Part shown: piece after piece, positions 42,645 to 52,929 of the stretch
Position numbering within the stretch: position 1 is the first letter of the stretch
Layout of the letters: each line of letters starts with the position of its first letter
Program-made: the position numbers and the translations under genes
From: Paragorgia papillata
Taxonomy: Eukaryota; Cnidaria; Anthozoa; Scleralcyonacea; Coralliidae
Assembly: GCA_035771165.1 (NCBI GenBank)
Contig: JAWNZC010000319.1
Coordinates: 108,501 to 172,500, forward strand
Length of the DNA stretch: 64,000 nucleotides
Reading direction: 5' to 3'
Notes under the pieces: generated by a model
Database searches by the model: none
The model's input: the letters and a program-made list of their open reading frames with translations, nothing else
Told to the model about the DNA's origin: nothing

Positions 42645-42855
42645 GACAGAGGCCCTCGCCCCTTGAAGGCGTTCCTAGAACTAATTGGGGAAACTATGGT
42701 GTTGATTTTGCGGAACGAAGGAAGGAAACCGGAGAACATCCCTCGAGGCACAGGAGAAAACCAACAACTCTACTTTAATAGTATACACGAAGCTGATGTG
42801 CTCACCCATCCGAGTACTAACCATGTCCGACCGGGCTTATAACCTCAGCAGTGAC
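42645..42855 (-). mobile_element. 5S-derived SINE copy (minus)
   Basis: gcggaacgaaggaaggaaac cgg ... ctcgaggcacaggagaaaac caacaactctac ... tgctcacccatccgagtact aaccatgtccgaccgggctt ataacc is the complement of the 5S-derived SINE head and body. It abuts the CCTC microsatellite. From 42856 to 43320 nothing recognised. Confidence 0.75.
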
Positions 42856-43354
42856 AAGGAAGGCAGCTAATCCACCTGTCCCTCTCTCGTTTCTTAGAGA
42901 TTTTAACCACAACTTGCATGTCGCCTGGCGTCGGAAAGTTACCTTTTGAAAAATGACGTTAACTTATTAACCCTAGTTATCACACGAGTGTTGAAAAATT
43001 GCGAAAACAATTTTCTTATATAACCCGTGCCAAATTACAATTTAATTTTTTGTTGATGAGTGACAAAATGGTGTTACAAATGTAATGTACATCAAGTACA
43101 CAATGGTGGCAATGCTACAACAGATATATTTCGCTTGCTAAAAACGGTATATTCAACCAGGAATGCAACCGGGATAGTGAAAAGGGTCTAAAACATCTAA
43201 ACGTCGCCGTAAGAATGCTAGATACGTGTTCAAAGGTCTTATCTATCTATTTGTCGCTCGTTTATAAATGGAAAACAGTAGCTAAATATACTTGATTTGC
43301 TATATTTGAAAGTAAGCGTGGCCATTATGGTGTCACATGAATGTAGTTTATTCT

Positions 43355-43642
43355 CTGTGAAGGAAATAAAGGATAAAGGACTGGGGGCTAATCATCCTCC
43401 TTCGCAATTCAGCCACTGGCTGCAAGTAACCGTGCCGAGGCATATCAAGGCGCTCCAAGAAGCTGCCATACGACACAGTTCAGACCACGGATCATAGCTA
43501 AGTGTTGTAAGTGTCAGTGTCGATTTTACGGAGGGAGAAAAACCGAAGAACCCGGTGAAAACCCCTCGAAGCACAGGAGAGATCAACTACAACTCTACTC
43601 ACATGAGTTCCAAGCTCGACAACGCGATCATTCCCAAGCTTT
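43355..43642 (-). mobile_element. 5S-derived SINE copy, long 3' part (minus)
   Basis: Starts gaaataaaggataaaggact gggggctaatcatcctcctt cgcaattcagccac, the 3' end seen at 19330-19390, and continues ctgccatacgacacagttca gaccacgg, ggagggagaaaaaccgaag, ctactcacatgagttccaag ctcgacaacg, stopping before the 5S-like head. It shows the body and 3' end are one unit. Confidence 0.75.
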
Positions 43643-43919
43643 TATATAATATGGTGGGTAGTGAGACCTTCACTGGCGTTGTGTGAGGACTAATTTGGAG
43701 CATAATACTTAGTGTTCCACCACAGCAGCTATACAACGCACAGTTATTAGTGGTATGTTTCATAAATTTGCTCATTTTTGAGCAATTTACTTCGCTCATT
43801 TTTGAGCCTAATACTTTACGTTTGACCACACCAGTTAAGTTTCACGTGAAGTGTCTAGTTTCAGTCGGTAGGTCGTAAAATATGCCTGCGGTTTGATGTA
43901 TGTTTGGGAGAAGAATGAA

Positions 43920-44225
43920 GCGTGGAAGGATTTATGTAGGTCTGTGTTCTTTGGATAACCCTCAACCCTGTCTGTCGTCAGGATATCTCAAAGTATTGCA
44001 GAGGTTTTCATGAAAGTTTGTGGAAGGATTGATCATAAACCAAGGACCAACCCATTAAGTTTTGATTTAATTTGGTTGAAAGTTAGAAGAAATAATTGAA
44101 AAAATGCTTGATTGCGCTTATTATTATGCTTTATACAACTGATATCCAAGCAATTCAGTGTAGTGTAAACTGGGGTCTCAATAACCCACTAGCGGATGTA
44201 TGCAGTCTCTCTTGTTACTCATGTT
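43920..44225 (+). repeat. Widespread invertebrate-type repeat upstream of receptor gene
   Basis: tgtctgtcgtcaggatatct caaagtattgcagaggtttt catgaaagtttgtggaagga ttgatcataaaccaaggacc aaccc ... ttggttgaaa ... ataacccactagcggatgta tgcagtctc matches 63010-63625 in order. It ends about 40 bp before the glutamate-receptor start, so it may be in its promoter or leader. Confidence 0.6.
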
Positions 44226-44263
44226 ATATATATTTTTAATTTTGTTTTTAAGCTTCACCCGCC

Positions 44264-47200
44264 ATGAAAATAACGTATGGTCGTCATTGTCTTCGAATCT
44301 TGGTTTCGCTAACTTTAGTAATCGTATTCCCAAAGCCTTCTGGGAGCTCCAGTTATTCTGCGAAGCACAATGAAAAACATGACTCAGTCCATATTCCCGG
44401 CAATATCACCCTAGGAGGTTTATTCCCTATACATTCCGAAAACGAGGCTGGAAGGTGTAGTGGTATAAACGGAGTCCTTGGGATCCAAAGACTGGAGGCG
44501 ATGCTTTTCGCACTAAAACGGATCAACCAGGAGAACAAGATTTTACCAGGAATCAAACTCGGGGTAAGCGCATTTGATACGTGCGCCAGTGAGACGACGG
44601 CTCTGGATCGTACAGTCGAAGAGTTTATCACGGATCAGAAATGCGATTCAATGGAGAAAGAAGGTGTGATAGGTGGACGCCAGGTTATTGGTGTCATAGG
44701 ACCGCTGTACAGTTCAGTGTCTGTACAGGTGGCGCATTTATTACGGTTATTTAAGATGCCTCAGATAAGTTATGATTCCACAAGTTCAGAACTCAGCGAT
44801 AAGACTAAGTACGAGTATTTTCTACGAACAGCACCATCTGATTCTCTTCAAGCTAAAGCCATTACGGATATTCTCAAGCATTTTAACTGGAGTTATGTGT
44901 CAGCGGTTTATAGTGATGATAATTACGGTCGAAAGGGGATTGAAGCACTCAGTTCTGAAGCAGACAAGAATGGTAAGTCGCTAACCCCATCTAAGTCGAG
45001 CTACTTATTTGTTTATGTATGGTAGTTGTGGTCATGTGTGGTAGTTGTGGTCATGTGTGGTAGTTGTGGTCACATGTGGTAGTTGTGGTCATGTGTGGTA
45101 GTTGTGGTCATGTGTGGTAGTTGTGGTCACGTGTGGTAGTTGTGGTCATGTGTGGTAGTTGTGGTCACGTATGGTCGTTGTGATCACATGTGGTAGTAGT
45201 GGTCATGTGTGGTCATGTGTGGTCGTTGTTAGTTGTGGTGATGTGTGGTAGTTGTGGTGATGTGTGGTATTTGTGGTCACATGTGGTAGTTGTGGTCATG
45301 TGTGGTCACATGTGGTAGTTGTGGTCACGTGTGGTAGTTGTGATATGTGTGGTAGTTGTGGTCACATGTGGTAGTTGTGGTCACATGTGGTAGTTGTGGT
45401 CACATGTGGTAATTGTGGTCACATGTGGTAGTTGTGGTCACATGTGGTAGTTGTGGTCATGTGTGGTAGTTGTGATCATGTGTGGTAGTTGTGGTCACAT
45501 GTTGTAGTTGTGGTCACATGTGGTAGTTGTGGTCACATGTGGTAGCTGTGGACATGTGTGGTAGTTATGGACATGTGTGGTCATATGTGGTCGTGTACGT
45601 GTGGTAGTTGTAGTCACATGCGTTCGCACTTGACGTATTTTTACATTTATAATTTCCATGTATAGGGATCTGTATCGCGGTCAGAGAAAGGATACCATAT
45701 CCATCTAACAATAAAACACTTTCCAGCATCATAAAAAAACTCGTGAGCGAAAAGAAAGCTCAAGTCGTGATAGTATTCTGTAGTAAGAAAGAAACAATCA
45801 CGCACTTGCTTCTAGAGGCTCAAGCACAAAACGTTGTTCAGGAATTTCAGTGGATCGGTTCAGACTCGTGGCTTACAGTTAGTTGGTTGGGAAAACTGCA
45901 ACTTCTAGCTCGTGGCCTTATATCTGTGCGACCCAAATCAGATCCATACAAAGAATTCGAAACATACTTGTACCGACGAATACCAAGTTCAACAGATGTC
46001 AACCCGTGGTTTCGTGAATTCTTCCGTCAAACGCTCAAATGTAATCCGCTCTCTGACACCGGCATGGACAACTATCCCGATTGCACTTCCCAGCAGTCGT
46101 TGCGCACCGCTAACATGACCATCGACAGCGGCGTATCGCGGACTATAAACGCGGTCTACGCGTTTGCGCATGCCCTACGGAAAATCCGAGAGGACAAATG
46201 TGGGAAAGCGAGTGGGATTTGCCCTGAAATGAAGTTGACATCTGGGAAAGAACTGCTAACGATGCTCAAAGACATTAAATTTAAAAGCATTGGTGATGAA
46301 ATTGTAAGTTTTGACGAGAAAGGAGATGCACCAGCCATGTACGATGTTTATTTCTTCAGTGAATCCAAAACTGGTGTGTATGAAAATGTGCGCATTGGTG
46401 AATGGTCGCATAATCTGACAATGTACTCGGCGGCAAAAGACACTTTCCAAGCTAGAAACTCATTTTGCGGCGTACCGTGTAAAGCCAACGAGGTCAAGAG
46501 GTCAAAGTCTGGAAAGCCTTCGTGTTGTTGGGAATGCACAGTGTGTACTGGGAACACAATTGCTTCGAATCAGACGCATTGTAAGACATGCGCACGAGGT
46601 TACTGGCCTGACGACAGCAGAGAAAAATGCGTCGCGCTTCCGTCGAGGTATTTCACTCTCAATCCAGATCACGTGGGCTTGCACTTAGTCCTCCCGCCAC
46701 TCGTCGTTTCAATCCTTGGAATCATTTCAGTGGTCTTCATCATGGTGATCTTCATCAAGTATAACCATACACCGCTGGTCAAAGCATCGGGGCGAGAGCT
46801 TTCGTTCTTGTTGTTAACTGGTCTGTTTTTCTGCTATGGTGTTTTAATAGTCTGTTTGATCGAACCATCCCCTTACGTTTGTCTGGTGGAGTTTATACTC
46901 GACAGTCTTTCCTTTACAGTATGTTATGCCGCTGTTATCGTCAAAACCAATCGAATATCTCGGATCTTTAACCGTCGAAATCTAACCAAACGTCCTCAGT
47001 TTATTCACCCGCAATCCCAAATATGTTTTTCGTTATCTTTAGTCGCTATTCAAATCATGCTCCTCACAGCGTTCTGTCTTCTTCAGCTTCCTCGCGCCAA
47101 GCTCGTTTACCTATCCGCATCAGATATTGTCCTCATTTGCGCAATCTCCGATAAAGACTTCCTTCTCTCGCAGATATATAATTTTGTTTTGATCATCATA

Positions 47201-50200
47201 TGTACTTACTATGCGTTCAAGACCAGACGCAGTCCTATGAACTTCAACGAGGCGAAATACATCGCGTTTGCAATGTACTGCACATGCGTGCTGTGGTTAG
47301 CGTTTATTACTGTGTACCTCGTACAAACGGACGTCATGCTTAAAGCTTCTATTCGCTGCCTCAGCGTGTCCCTCATTGCTACCATTCTTCTCGTATGTCT
47401 CTTCGTTCCCAAGGTTTATATCATTATCTTTAAGCCTTCTGAGAATAGAAAAAGACAAACGCTTCCATCGCACAGTAACTCCAGCTTGAATGGTGAACAG
47501 GGAGCGTCCAGATCCCACGGCGCACTTCACGACCTCAACAACCCAAGGTGAGATATGCTTCTGAGTAGGCTTAAAGTGCCCTATCTCACCTGTGAGGATT
47601 TTACATATTCATAATCTTTGGGTTCTCCTGAGCAAAATTGCATATATCTTGTCAGCCGAAAATTTCATCTTCATGGAGTTTTTCGCTGTCAAAGTTACCG
47701 GATGTGATGTCACAAGAGGCATTTTTGTGGCAAGTAACAAAAGAAAACTGCTTTGGAATGGCTCTTGTGACATCACATCCGGTAACTTTGACAGCGAAAA
47801 ACTCCATGAAGATGAAATTTTCGGCTGACATGATATATTGCAATTTTGCTCAGGAGAACCCAAAGATTACGAATATGTAAAATCCCCACAGGTGAGATAG
47901 GCACTTTAAGTAGACCAAACCAAGTCCAAGTAGTAACCGCTGACCTTTTTCAAAATGCATTTATAAGTGTAATGATCGGACTGTGGGCGTGGTTGAGCCC
48001 ACAATCAAATAAACATATAAGGCAGAGTAAAGTCAGCGTTCGCGACCATGAGAAAAAGAACACACGTTGCTCATTGGTGTTCGCTTTGTGCTACGGTCGT
48101 TATATTTTCTGAGCCTATGACAACAACTGTTCACTTCTATTTTGTTTTGTTTGTTTGTAGAGACTGGAAGCCAAGTGGAAATGGTGACAAGGTAATACAT
48201 ACGATATAGTTTTGCAAATTGATGTATCTTTGTTGCTGTTGGTGGTTAGTGTTGTTGTTGTTGTTGGTGGTGTTTAGCGGTGGTGTTTAGTGGTGGTGTT
48301 AGCAGTGGTGTTGGTGGTGTTTGTAGTGGTATTGGTAGTGCTGTTGTTGTTTGTGGTGTTGGTAGTGGTATTGGTAGTGGTGTTAGTAGTGGTGTTGGTA
48401 GTGGTGGTAATGGTGTTGGTGGTGGTTGTAGTGGTATTGGTAGTGGTGTTGTTGTTTGTGGTAGTGGTGTTGGTAGTGGTGGTAGTGGTAGTGGTGTTGG
48501 TGTTGTTGGTGTTGTTGGTAGTGGTGGTGTTTAGTGGTGGTGTTAGTAGTGGTGTTGGTAGTGGTGTTGGTAGTGGTGTTGGTAGTGGTGTTGGTATGGT
48601 GTTGGTGGTGTTTGTAGTGGTATTGGTAGTGCTGTTGTTGTTGGTGGTAGTGGTGTTGGTAGTGGTGTTGGTAGTGGTGTTGGTAGTGGTGTTGGTAGTG
48701 GTGTTGGTAGTGGTGTTGGTAGTGGTGTTGGTGGTGGTGTTGGTAGTGGTGTTGGTAGTGGTGTTGGTAGTGGTGTTGGTAGTGGTGGTGTTGGTAGTGG
48801 TGGTGTTGGTAGTGTTGGTAGTGGTGGTGTTGGTAGTGGTGTTGGTAGTGGTGTTGTTGGTGGTGGTAGCGTTGGTGGTGGTGTTGGTAGTGGTGTTGGT
48901 AGTGTTGTTTGTGGTGGTGGTGTTGGTGCTGTTGTTGTTGATTAACTAATTAATTAATTAATTATTCTAAAGTGAAGGAAGTCTCTTGCTTTCAGGATAC
49001 TCTCTTTCAATTCATCACTCACTTCTTGCTTTACAGAACGACGGGACCTTACAGCGGGGTGCATATCGCCCTCGAAGTTCAACCGATCCAAGAAGATTAG
49101 ACAGTGAAAGACGATCATGGCGTTACTCCTTGCCACCTGAACAATTCTCTCTATCAACAGAACCACGAAAACTAGACAATGAAGAAGAAATGGAGTTGGA
49201 AATGAAAGCACTGATTGAAAGGTGATTTATCTAAGAAAGATGTATTTAACCTTGCCTCCTAGAAAATCTGAGGGTACTCCCTCTGACGAGTAAAATAGTC
49301 TGGTGTTAGACAGAGTAAAACAGTCTGGTGTTAGACAGAATAAATAGTCTGGTGTTAGACAGAGTACAATAGTCTGGCATTAGACAGAGTAAAATAGTCT
49401 GGTGTTAGACGCAGTAAAATAGTCTGGTGTTAGACAGAGTACAATAGCCTTGCGTTAGACAGAGTAAAATAGTCTGGTGTTAGACAGAGTAAAATAGTCT
49501 GGTGTTAGACAGAGTAAAATAGTCTGGTGTTAGACACAGTAAAATAGTCTGGTGTTAGACACAGTAAAATAGTCTAGTGTTAGACACAGTAAAATAGTCT
49601 GGTGTTAGACAGAGTAAAATAGTCTGGTGTTAGACACAGTAAAATAGTCTGGTGTAGACAGAGTAAAATAGTCTGGTGTTAGACACAGTAAAATAGTCTT
49701 GTGTTAGACAGAGTAAAATAGTCTGGTGTTAGACAGAGTAAAATAGTCTGGTGTTAGACACAGTAAAATAGTCTGGTGTTAGACACAGTAAAATAGTCTG
49801 GTGTTAGACACAGTAAAATAGTCTTGTGTTAGACAGAGTAAAATAGTCTGGTGTTAGACAGAGTAAAATAGTCTTGTGTTAGACACAGTAAAATAGTCTG
49901 GTGTTAGACACAGTAAAATAGTCTGGTGTTAGACACAGTAAAATAGTCTGGTGTTAGACACAGTAAAATAGTCTGGTGTTAGACAGAGTAAAATAGTCTG
50001 GTGTTAGACACAGTAAAATAGTCTGGTGTTAGACAGAGTAAAATAGTCTGGTGTTAGACACAGTAAAATAGTCTGGTGTTAGCCACAGTAAAATAGTCTG
50101 GTGTTAGACACAGTAAAATAGTCTGGTGTTAGACACAGTAAAATAGTCTGGTGTTAGACACAGTAAAATAGTCTGGTGTTAGACACAGTAAAATAGTCTG

Positions 50201-51546
50201 GTGTTAGACAGAGTAGAATAGTCTGGTGTTAGACACAGTAAAATAGTCTGGTGTTAGACACAGTAAAATAGTCTGGTGTTAGACAGAGTATACATGTAGT
50301 GTATATGTATACACTGAGGCTAAGATGGAGAGCTAAGGTTGCAATAGTCATAGTCATATGTGCTCCTAAGTGGCAGCGTTTCCATATGGGATGTAGTTTA
50401 TTTATTTGGTTTTCGTGTTTACGCACACGAGGCAAGACACAACAGGGATGTTCAGCCCTAGTCATGGTGTCTTGCCCTAAAAATTAACAAATATCAAATT
50501 ACATATATACTATCATATACATATTACTATATCACATCTACTGTACTACTATATCGCTTATTATATCACTTATTATATCACTTATTACAAATACTGACTT
50601 CACAAATACATTACACTAACACAGTCACGTACGCACGCACAGTTAATATTAACAACAAATTCTGAAGTTCTGCAATTCAAGATCTCTAACAGATCTACAT
50701 TTTAAACATATTGAGCGCCAGGTAGATATAATATCAGTATTGAATGTGTTCTGGAGAGCAACAGAGTATCTTGATTTTAAATATTTTTTAAAGAGACTAT
50801 ATGTGTTAATTTCGTTTGTTTGACCTGAAAGTGTGTTCCACAGTCTAGCTGATCTTATGAAAAAATTGTTTTAAAGTGATATGATAAGTTGTACGTATAC
50901 ATGTAGTGCATGTGGTACGTTTGCGAGCTTGGTGTAATGAAACAGACGTTTGGCAGGCTTTCGTCAAGCTCAAATTACTCAGAAAATGTTTCTAAGCCGC
51001 AGATAGGGATACTGAGTATTTGCGCTTGACGAATGTTTCAAGAATGTCTTCATATATTCTTCATTATAAACCTGTTCACTTCGTTTTCACAGATTGTCCG
51101 TCTTAGAGGCGCTTCTTCACCAGCAACGACAAGCATCTGGTTCGTATCAAACACGTGAAATCCAGGGAACACTGAAATCATGCCAGGGTCTAATCGCCGA
51201 GGTTAAGAAACAAAGTGAGGGCTCAATACCGGAGTGTTTAGAAGAAGGACAAGAGCATTGCGCATGTCAGAATACTGTAGAGGCGAAAACGAAGCCAGAT
51301 AACAGGAGTTTATTGATGACGTTTGCCCAGACGGCAAACAATGCTGGGCAACCGCGCAACTTTAAGGAACCTCAGACCAGTAAGAATGTCGGCTCACAGC
51401 ATAAAAAGACCAATGGTAGTACGTTTCCCACATCTAGTACCTCAGGCTCGCTTAGAAATGCTACCTCAAAGGGGAATAACGATAAAATTAATCTTTTACA
51501 ATATCCAATGTCTCCGTTGAAGCGAAGATCCACTTCAGATGCATAA
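44264..51546 (+). CDS. Metabotropic glutamate receptor (class C GPCR)
   Basis: A plasma-membrane G-protein-coupled receptor for glutamate or a related amino acid, 1086 aa. Five coding exons: 44264-44972, 45666-47547, 48161-48191, 49037-49221 and 51093-51546, all GT-AG with matching phases (G|GG, AG|A, 0, AG|A). There is a signal peptide at aa 1-27 or so. The Venus-flytrap domain (about aa 45-490) has [54 protein letters not shown] and [16 protein letters not shown], keeping the Ser/Thr, Asp and Tyr of the mGluR ligand pocket. The cysteine-rich NCD3G domain (about 503-556) has nine Cys. The 7TM core (about 572-825) has [13 protein letters not shown] and FVPKVYIII. The long C-tail includes PPEQF, a Homer-type PPxxF motif, and a Leu/Glu-rich stretch of coiled-coil type at the exon 4-5 join. 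An acceptor at 44252 implies an upstream leader exon. Family assignment is secure; ligand is inferred. Confidence 0.95.
45015..45620 (+). repeat. 19-bp minisatellite in receptor intron 1
   Basis: Tandem ggtagttgtggtcacatgt with variants (catgtgt, cacgtgt), occupying nearly all of the 693-bp intron between 44973 and 45665. Confidence 0.95.
47575..47905. mobile_element. piggyBac-like MITE, copy B in receptor intron 2
   Basis: The ends agtgccctatctcacctgtg and the complement are flanked by TTAA (47571-47574, 47906-47909). The arms are near-perfect inverted repeats (ttgggttctcctgagcaaaa ttgc, tttcatcttcatggagtttt tcgctgtcaaagttaccgga tgtgatgtcac) meeting near 47735. It starts 27 bp after the splice donor at 47548. 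Confidence 0.9.
48245..48950 (+). repeat. 12-bp minisatellite in receptor intron 3
   Basis: Tandem gttggtagtggt with ggt/gtt variants across about 700 bp of the intron between exons 3 and 4. Valine/leucine and glycine/serine ORFs are artefacts. A final aattaattaatt run follows. Confidence 0.97.
49133..49147 (+). other. Homer-type PPxxF motif in receptor tail
   Basis: Codons for Pro-Pro-Glu-Gln-Phe in exon 4 of the glutamate receptor. PPxxF is the known ligand of Homer EVH1 domains in group I mGluR tails. The match is short, so function is inference. Confidence 0.45.
49285..50290 (+). repeat. 25-bp minisatellite in receptor intron 4
   Basis: About 40 tandem copies of agtaaaatagtctggtgtta gacac (variant gacagag). 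The complement, tctaacaccagactatttta ct, is the hairpin-bearing part of the 120-bp repeat family at 60080-60870 and 21430-21690. There are no spacers. Confidence 0.97.
50300..51050 (-). mobile_element. SINE pieces in receptor intron 4
   Basis: 50318-50400 (tgaggctaagatggagagct aaggttgca ... ggcagcgtttccatatggga tgtagtt) and 50885-51045 (gtacgtttgcgagcttggtg taatgaaacagacgtttggc aggctttcgtcaagctcaaa ttactcagaaaatgtttcta agcc) are parts of the tRNA-derived SINE family, also seen at 27298-27380 and 52230-52545. The 50480-50880 interval is AT-rich with no recognised feature. Confidence 0.55.
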
Positions 51547-51636
51547 ATCAGGGATCTATCTTCCAGTAATATGTTGCGTTCTGATTGGCTGAGACGCTTG
51601 GTCTGATATTGTCCCGTAATGACCACGCTCTCGGTC

Positions 51637-51642
51637 AATAAA
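51637..51642 (+). promoter_or_regulatory. Candidate polyadenylation signal of glutamate receptor
   Basis: AATAAA about 90 nt after the receptor stop codon, immediately before the CAA/CAC repeat tract. Confidence 0.5.
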
Positions 51643-51689
51643 AATTATTACATGCGAAAAGATGTTTAGCGACCCTCATTATTGCGACA

Positions 51690-51940
51690 AAACAGCAACA
51701 ACAACAGCAGCAACAACAACAACAACAACAACAGCAACAACAACACTATAAACAGCAGCAACACCACCACCACTACTATCACAACCACCACCACCACCAC
51801 CAGCAACAACAACAACAACAACAACACCATCACCACCACCAACAACAATAACACCATCGCCACCACCAACACCATCACCACCATCACCACTACCAACAAC
51901 AACAACACCACCATCACCAACAACACTACCCACCACCACC

Positions 51941-51972
<32 letters not shown>

Positions 51973-52180
51973 CAACACCACCACCAACACCAACACCACC
52001 ACCACCGCCAACAACAACAACCACAACAACAACAACAACAACAACAACACCACCACCAACAACAACAACACCAACAACAACACCACCACCACCACCACCA
52101 CCACCGCCAACAACAACAACAACACCAACAACAACAACAACACCACCCCACCACCACCACCACACTAACAACAACAACCA
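51690..52180. repeat. CAA/CAC trinucleotide repeat tract
   Basis: About 490 bp of mixed (caa)n and (cac)n with occasional cag and cat. ORFs rich in Gln/His/Asn/Thr (plus) or Val/Leu/Cys/Trp/Gly (minus) are artefacts, not a poly-Q protein. Confidence 0.97.
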
Positions 52181-52229
52181 CCATACGTGCGTCTAACCGT
52201 TGGTTCTTCCTAAGACAAAGTAGTAGTGT

Positions 52230-52545
52230 TTAGTGTTTGCATATGAGATGTAGTTAAAGTGACTTTGAGAACGGTAAGTGATTAGATGTAGTGCATAAAC
52301 GAACGTGGTATGATGTAACAGGAGTTTGGTAGACATTTATCAATCTCAAATGCTCAGGAAATGTTTCTGAGTCCCAGACAGAGATTGAACCTGGCAACCT
52401 GCAACCTTGACCAGTTCGATGCTCTAATTGAGACTATAATAATAATAGTATCTAATAGATACTTGCATGGAGAGCTAAGGTTATAAATTCATAGTCATAT
52501 GTGCTTCCTAGTAAGCATTTGCGTCTAAAATGTAGTTGAAGTGAT
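52230..52545 (-). mobile_element. tRNA-derived SINE copies
   Basis: The minus strand carries the SINE order: B-box region ggttcaatctctgtctggga, ctcagaaacatttcctgagc atttgagattgataaatgtc, and tail matching 50885-50990. 52450-52545 is another piece of the family's 5' extension (ggagagctaaggttataaat tcatagtcatatgtgct). Confidence 0.6.
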
Positions 52546-52549
52546 GTTA

Positions 52550-52865
52550 CAGTCAAAATGGAAATACCTTCCCACTTCCGCTTCTGTAGTTGGTTGTGTA
52601 TTACTGTATTTCTGTAGCCGCTACTGAAGCGCGAGGGAAGTCTAGTGATAAAAGTCGCCAATTCTTGATATAAATTCGTCTGTTGGTATCGATTTGGGAT
52701 AAATATCCATTGTATTATGAATAAATGCCATTTGAAGCTAAATTATACTATTTATGTACAGTTTTCAACAAAAAAAATTCTCAGGCTTCGGTAGCGGCTA
52801 CAGAAATACAGTAACACGCAACGAACGACAGAAGAAGAAGTGGGAAGGTATTTCCATTTTGACTG
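52550..52865. mobile_element. mariner-like MITE (TA target)
   Basis: The ends cagtcaaaatggaaatacct tcccacttc and its complement are inverted repeats flanked by TA at 52548-52549 and 52866-52867. CAGT ends with TA targets fit the Tc1/mariner superfamily. Inner inverted segments ctgtagccgctac / gtagcggctacag continue the hairpin. 316 bp, no ORF. Confidence 0.85.
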
Positions 52866-52929
52866 TAACAGTGCTATGTATACATGTTGGTGAGGGTGGT
52901 GTAATGTAACAAATGTTTGATAGACTTTC

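Noticed and set aside
42083..42842. ORFs of up to 233 aa rich in Pro/Ser/Leu or Gly/Arg/Glu
   Set aside because: Pure translation of the CCAT/CCTC tetranucleotide repeat in all frames.
46156..47530. Several minus-strand ORFs of 60-77 aa opposite the receptor
   Set aside because: Antisense shadows of the receptor coding exon.
45743..47551. Stand-alone 602-aa receptor starting at ATG 45743 and ending at TGA 47549
   Set aside because: Frame is open upstream to a 3' splice site at 45665 that joins the N-terminal exon in phase, and a donor at 47548 leads to three further in-phase exons.
48280..48949. 219-aa Val/Leu ORF
   Set aside because: Lies inside receptor intron 3 and is the GTTGGTAGTGGT minisatellite.
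49285..50290. CRISPR-like regular array
   Set aside because: Units are contiguous with no variable spacers, inside an intron of an animal gene; likewise 14985-16355 and 60080-60870.
51666..52233. Poly-Gln/His/Asn protein or its Trp/Cys/Val antisense
   Set aside because: Translation of CAA/CAC repeats after the receptor gene's polyadenylation signal; no start context or splice support.
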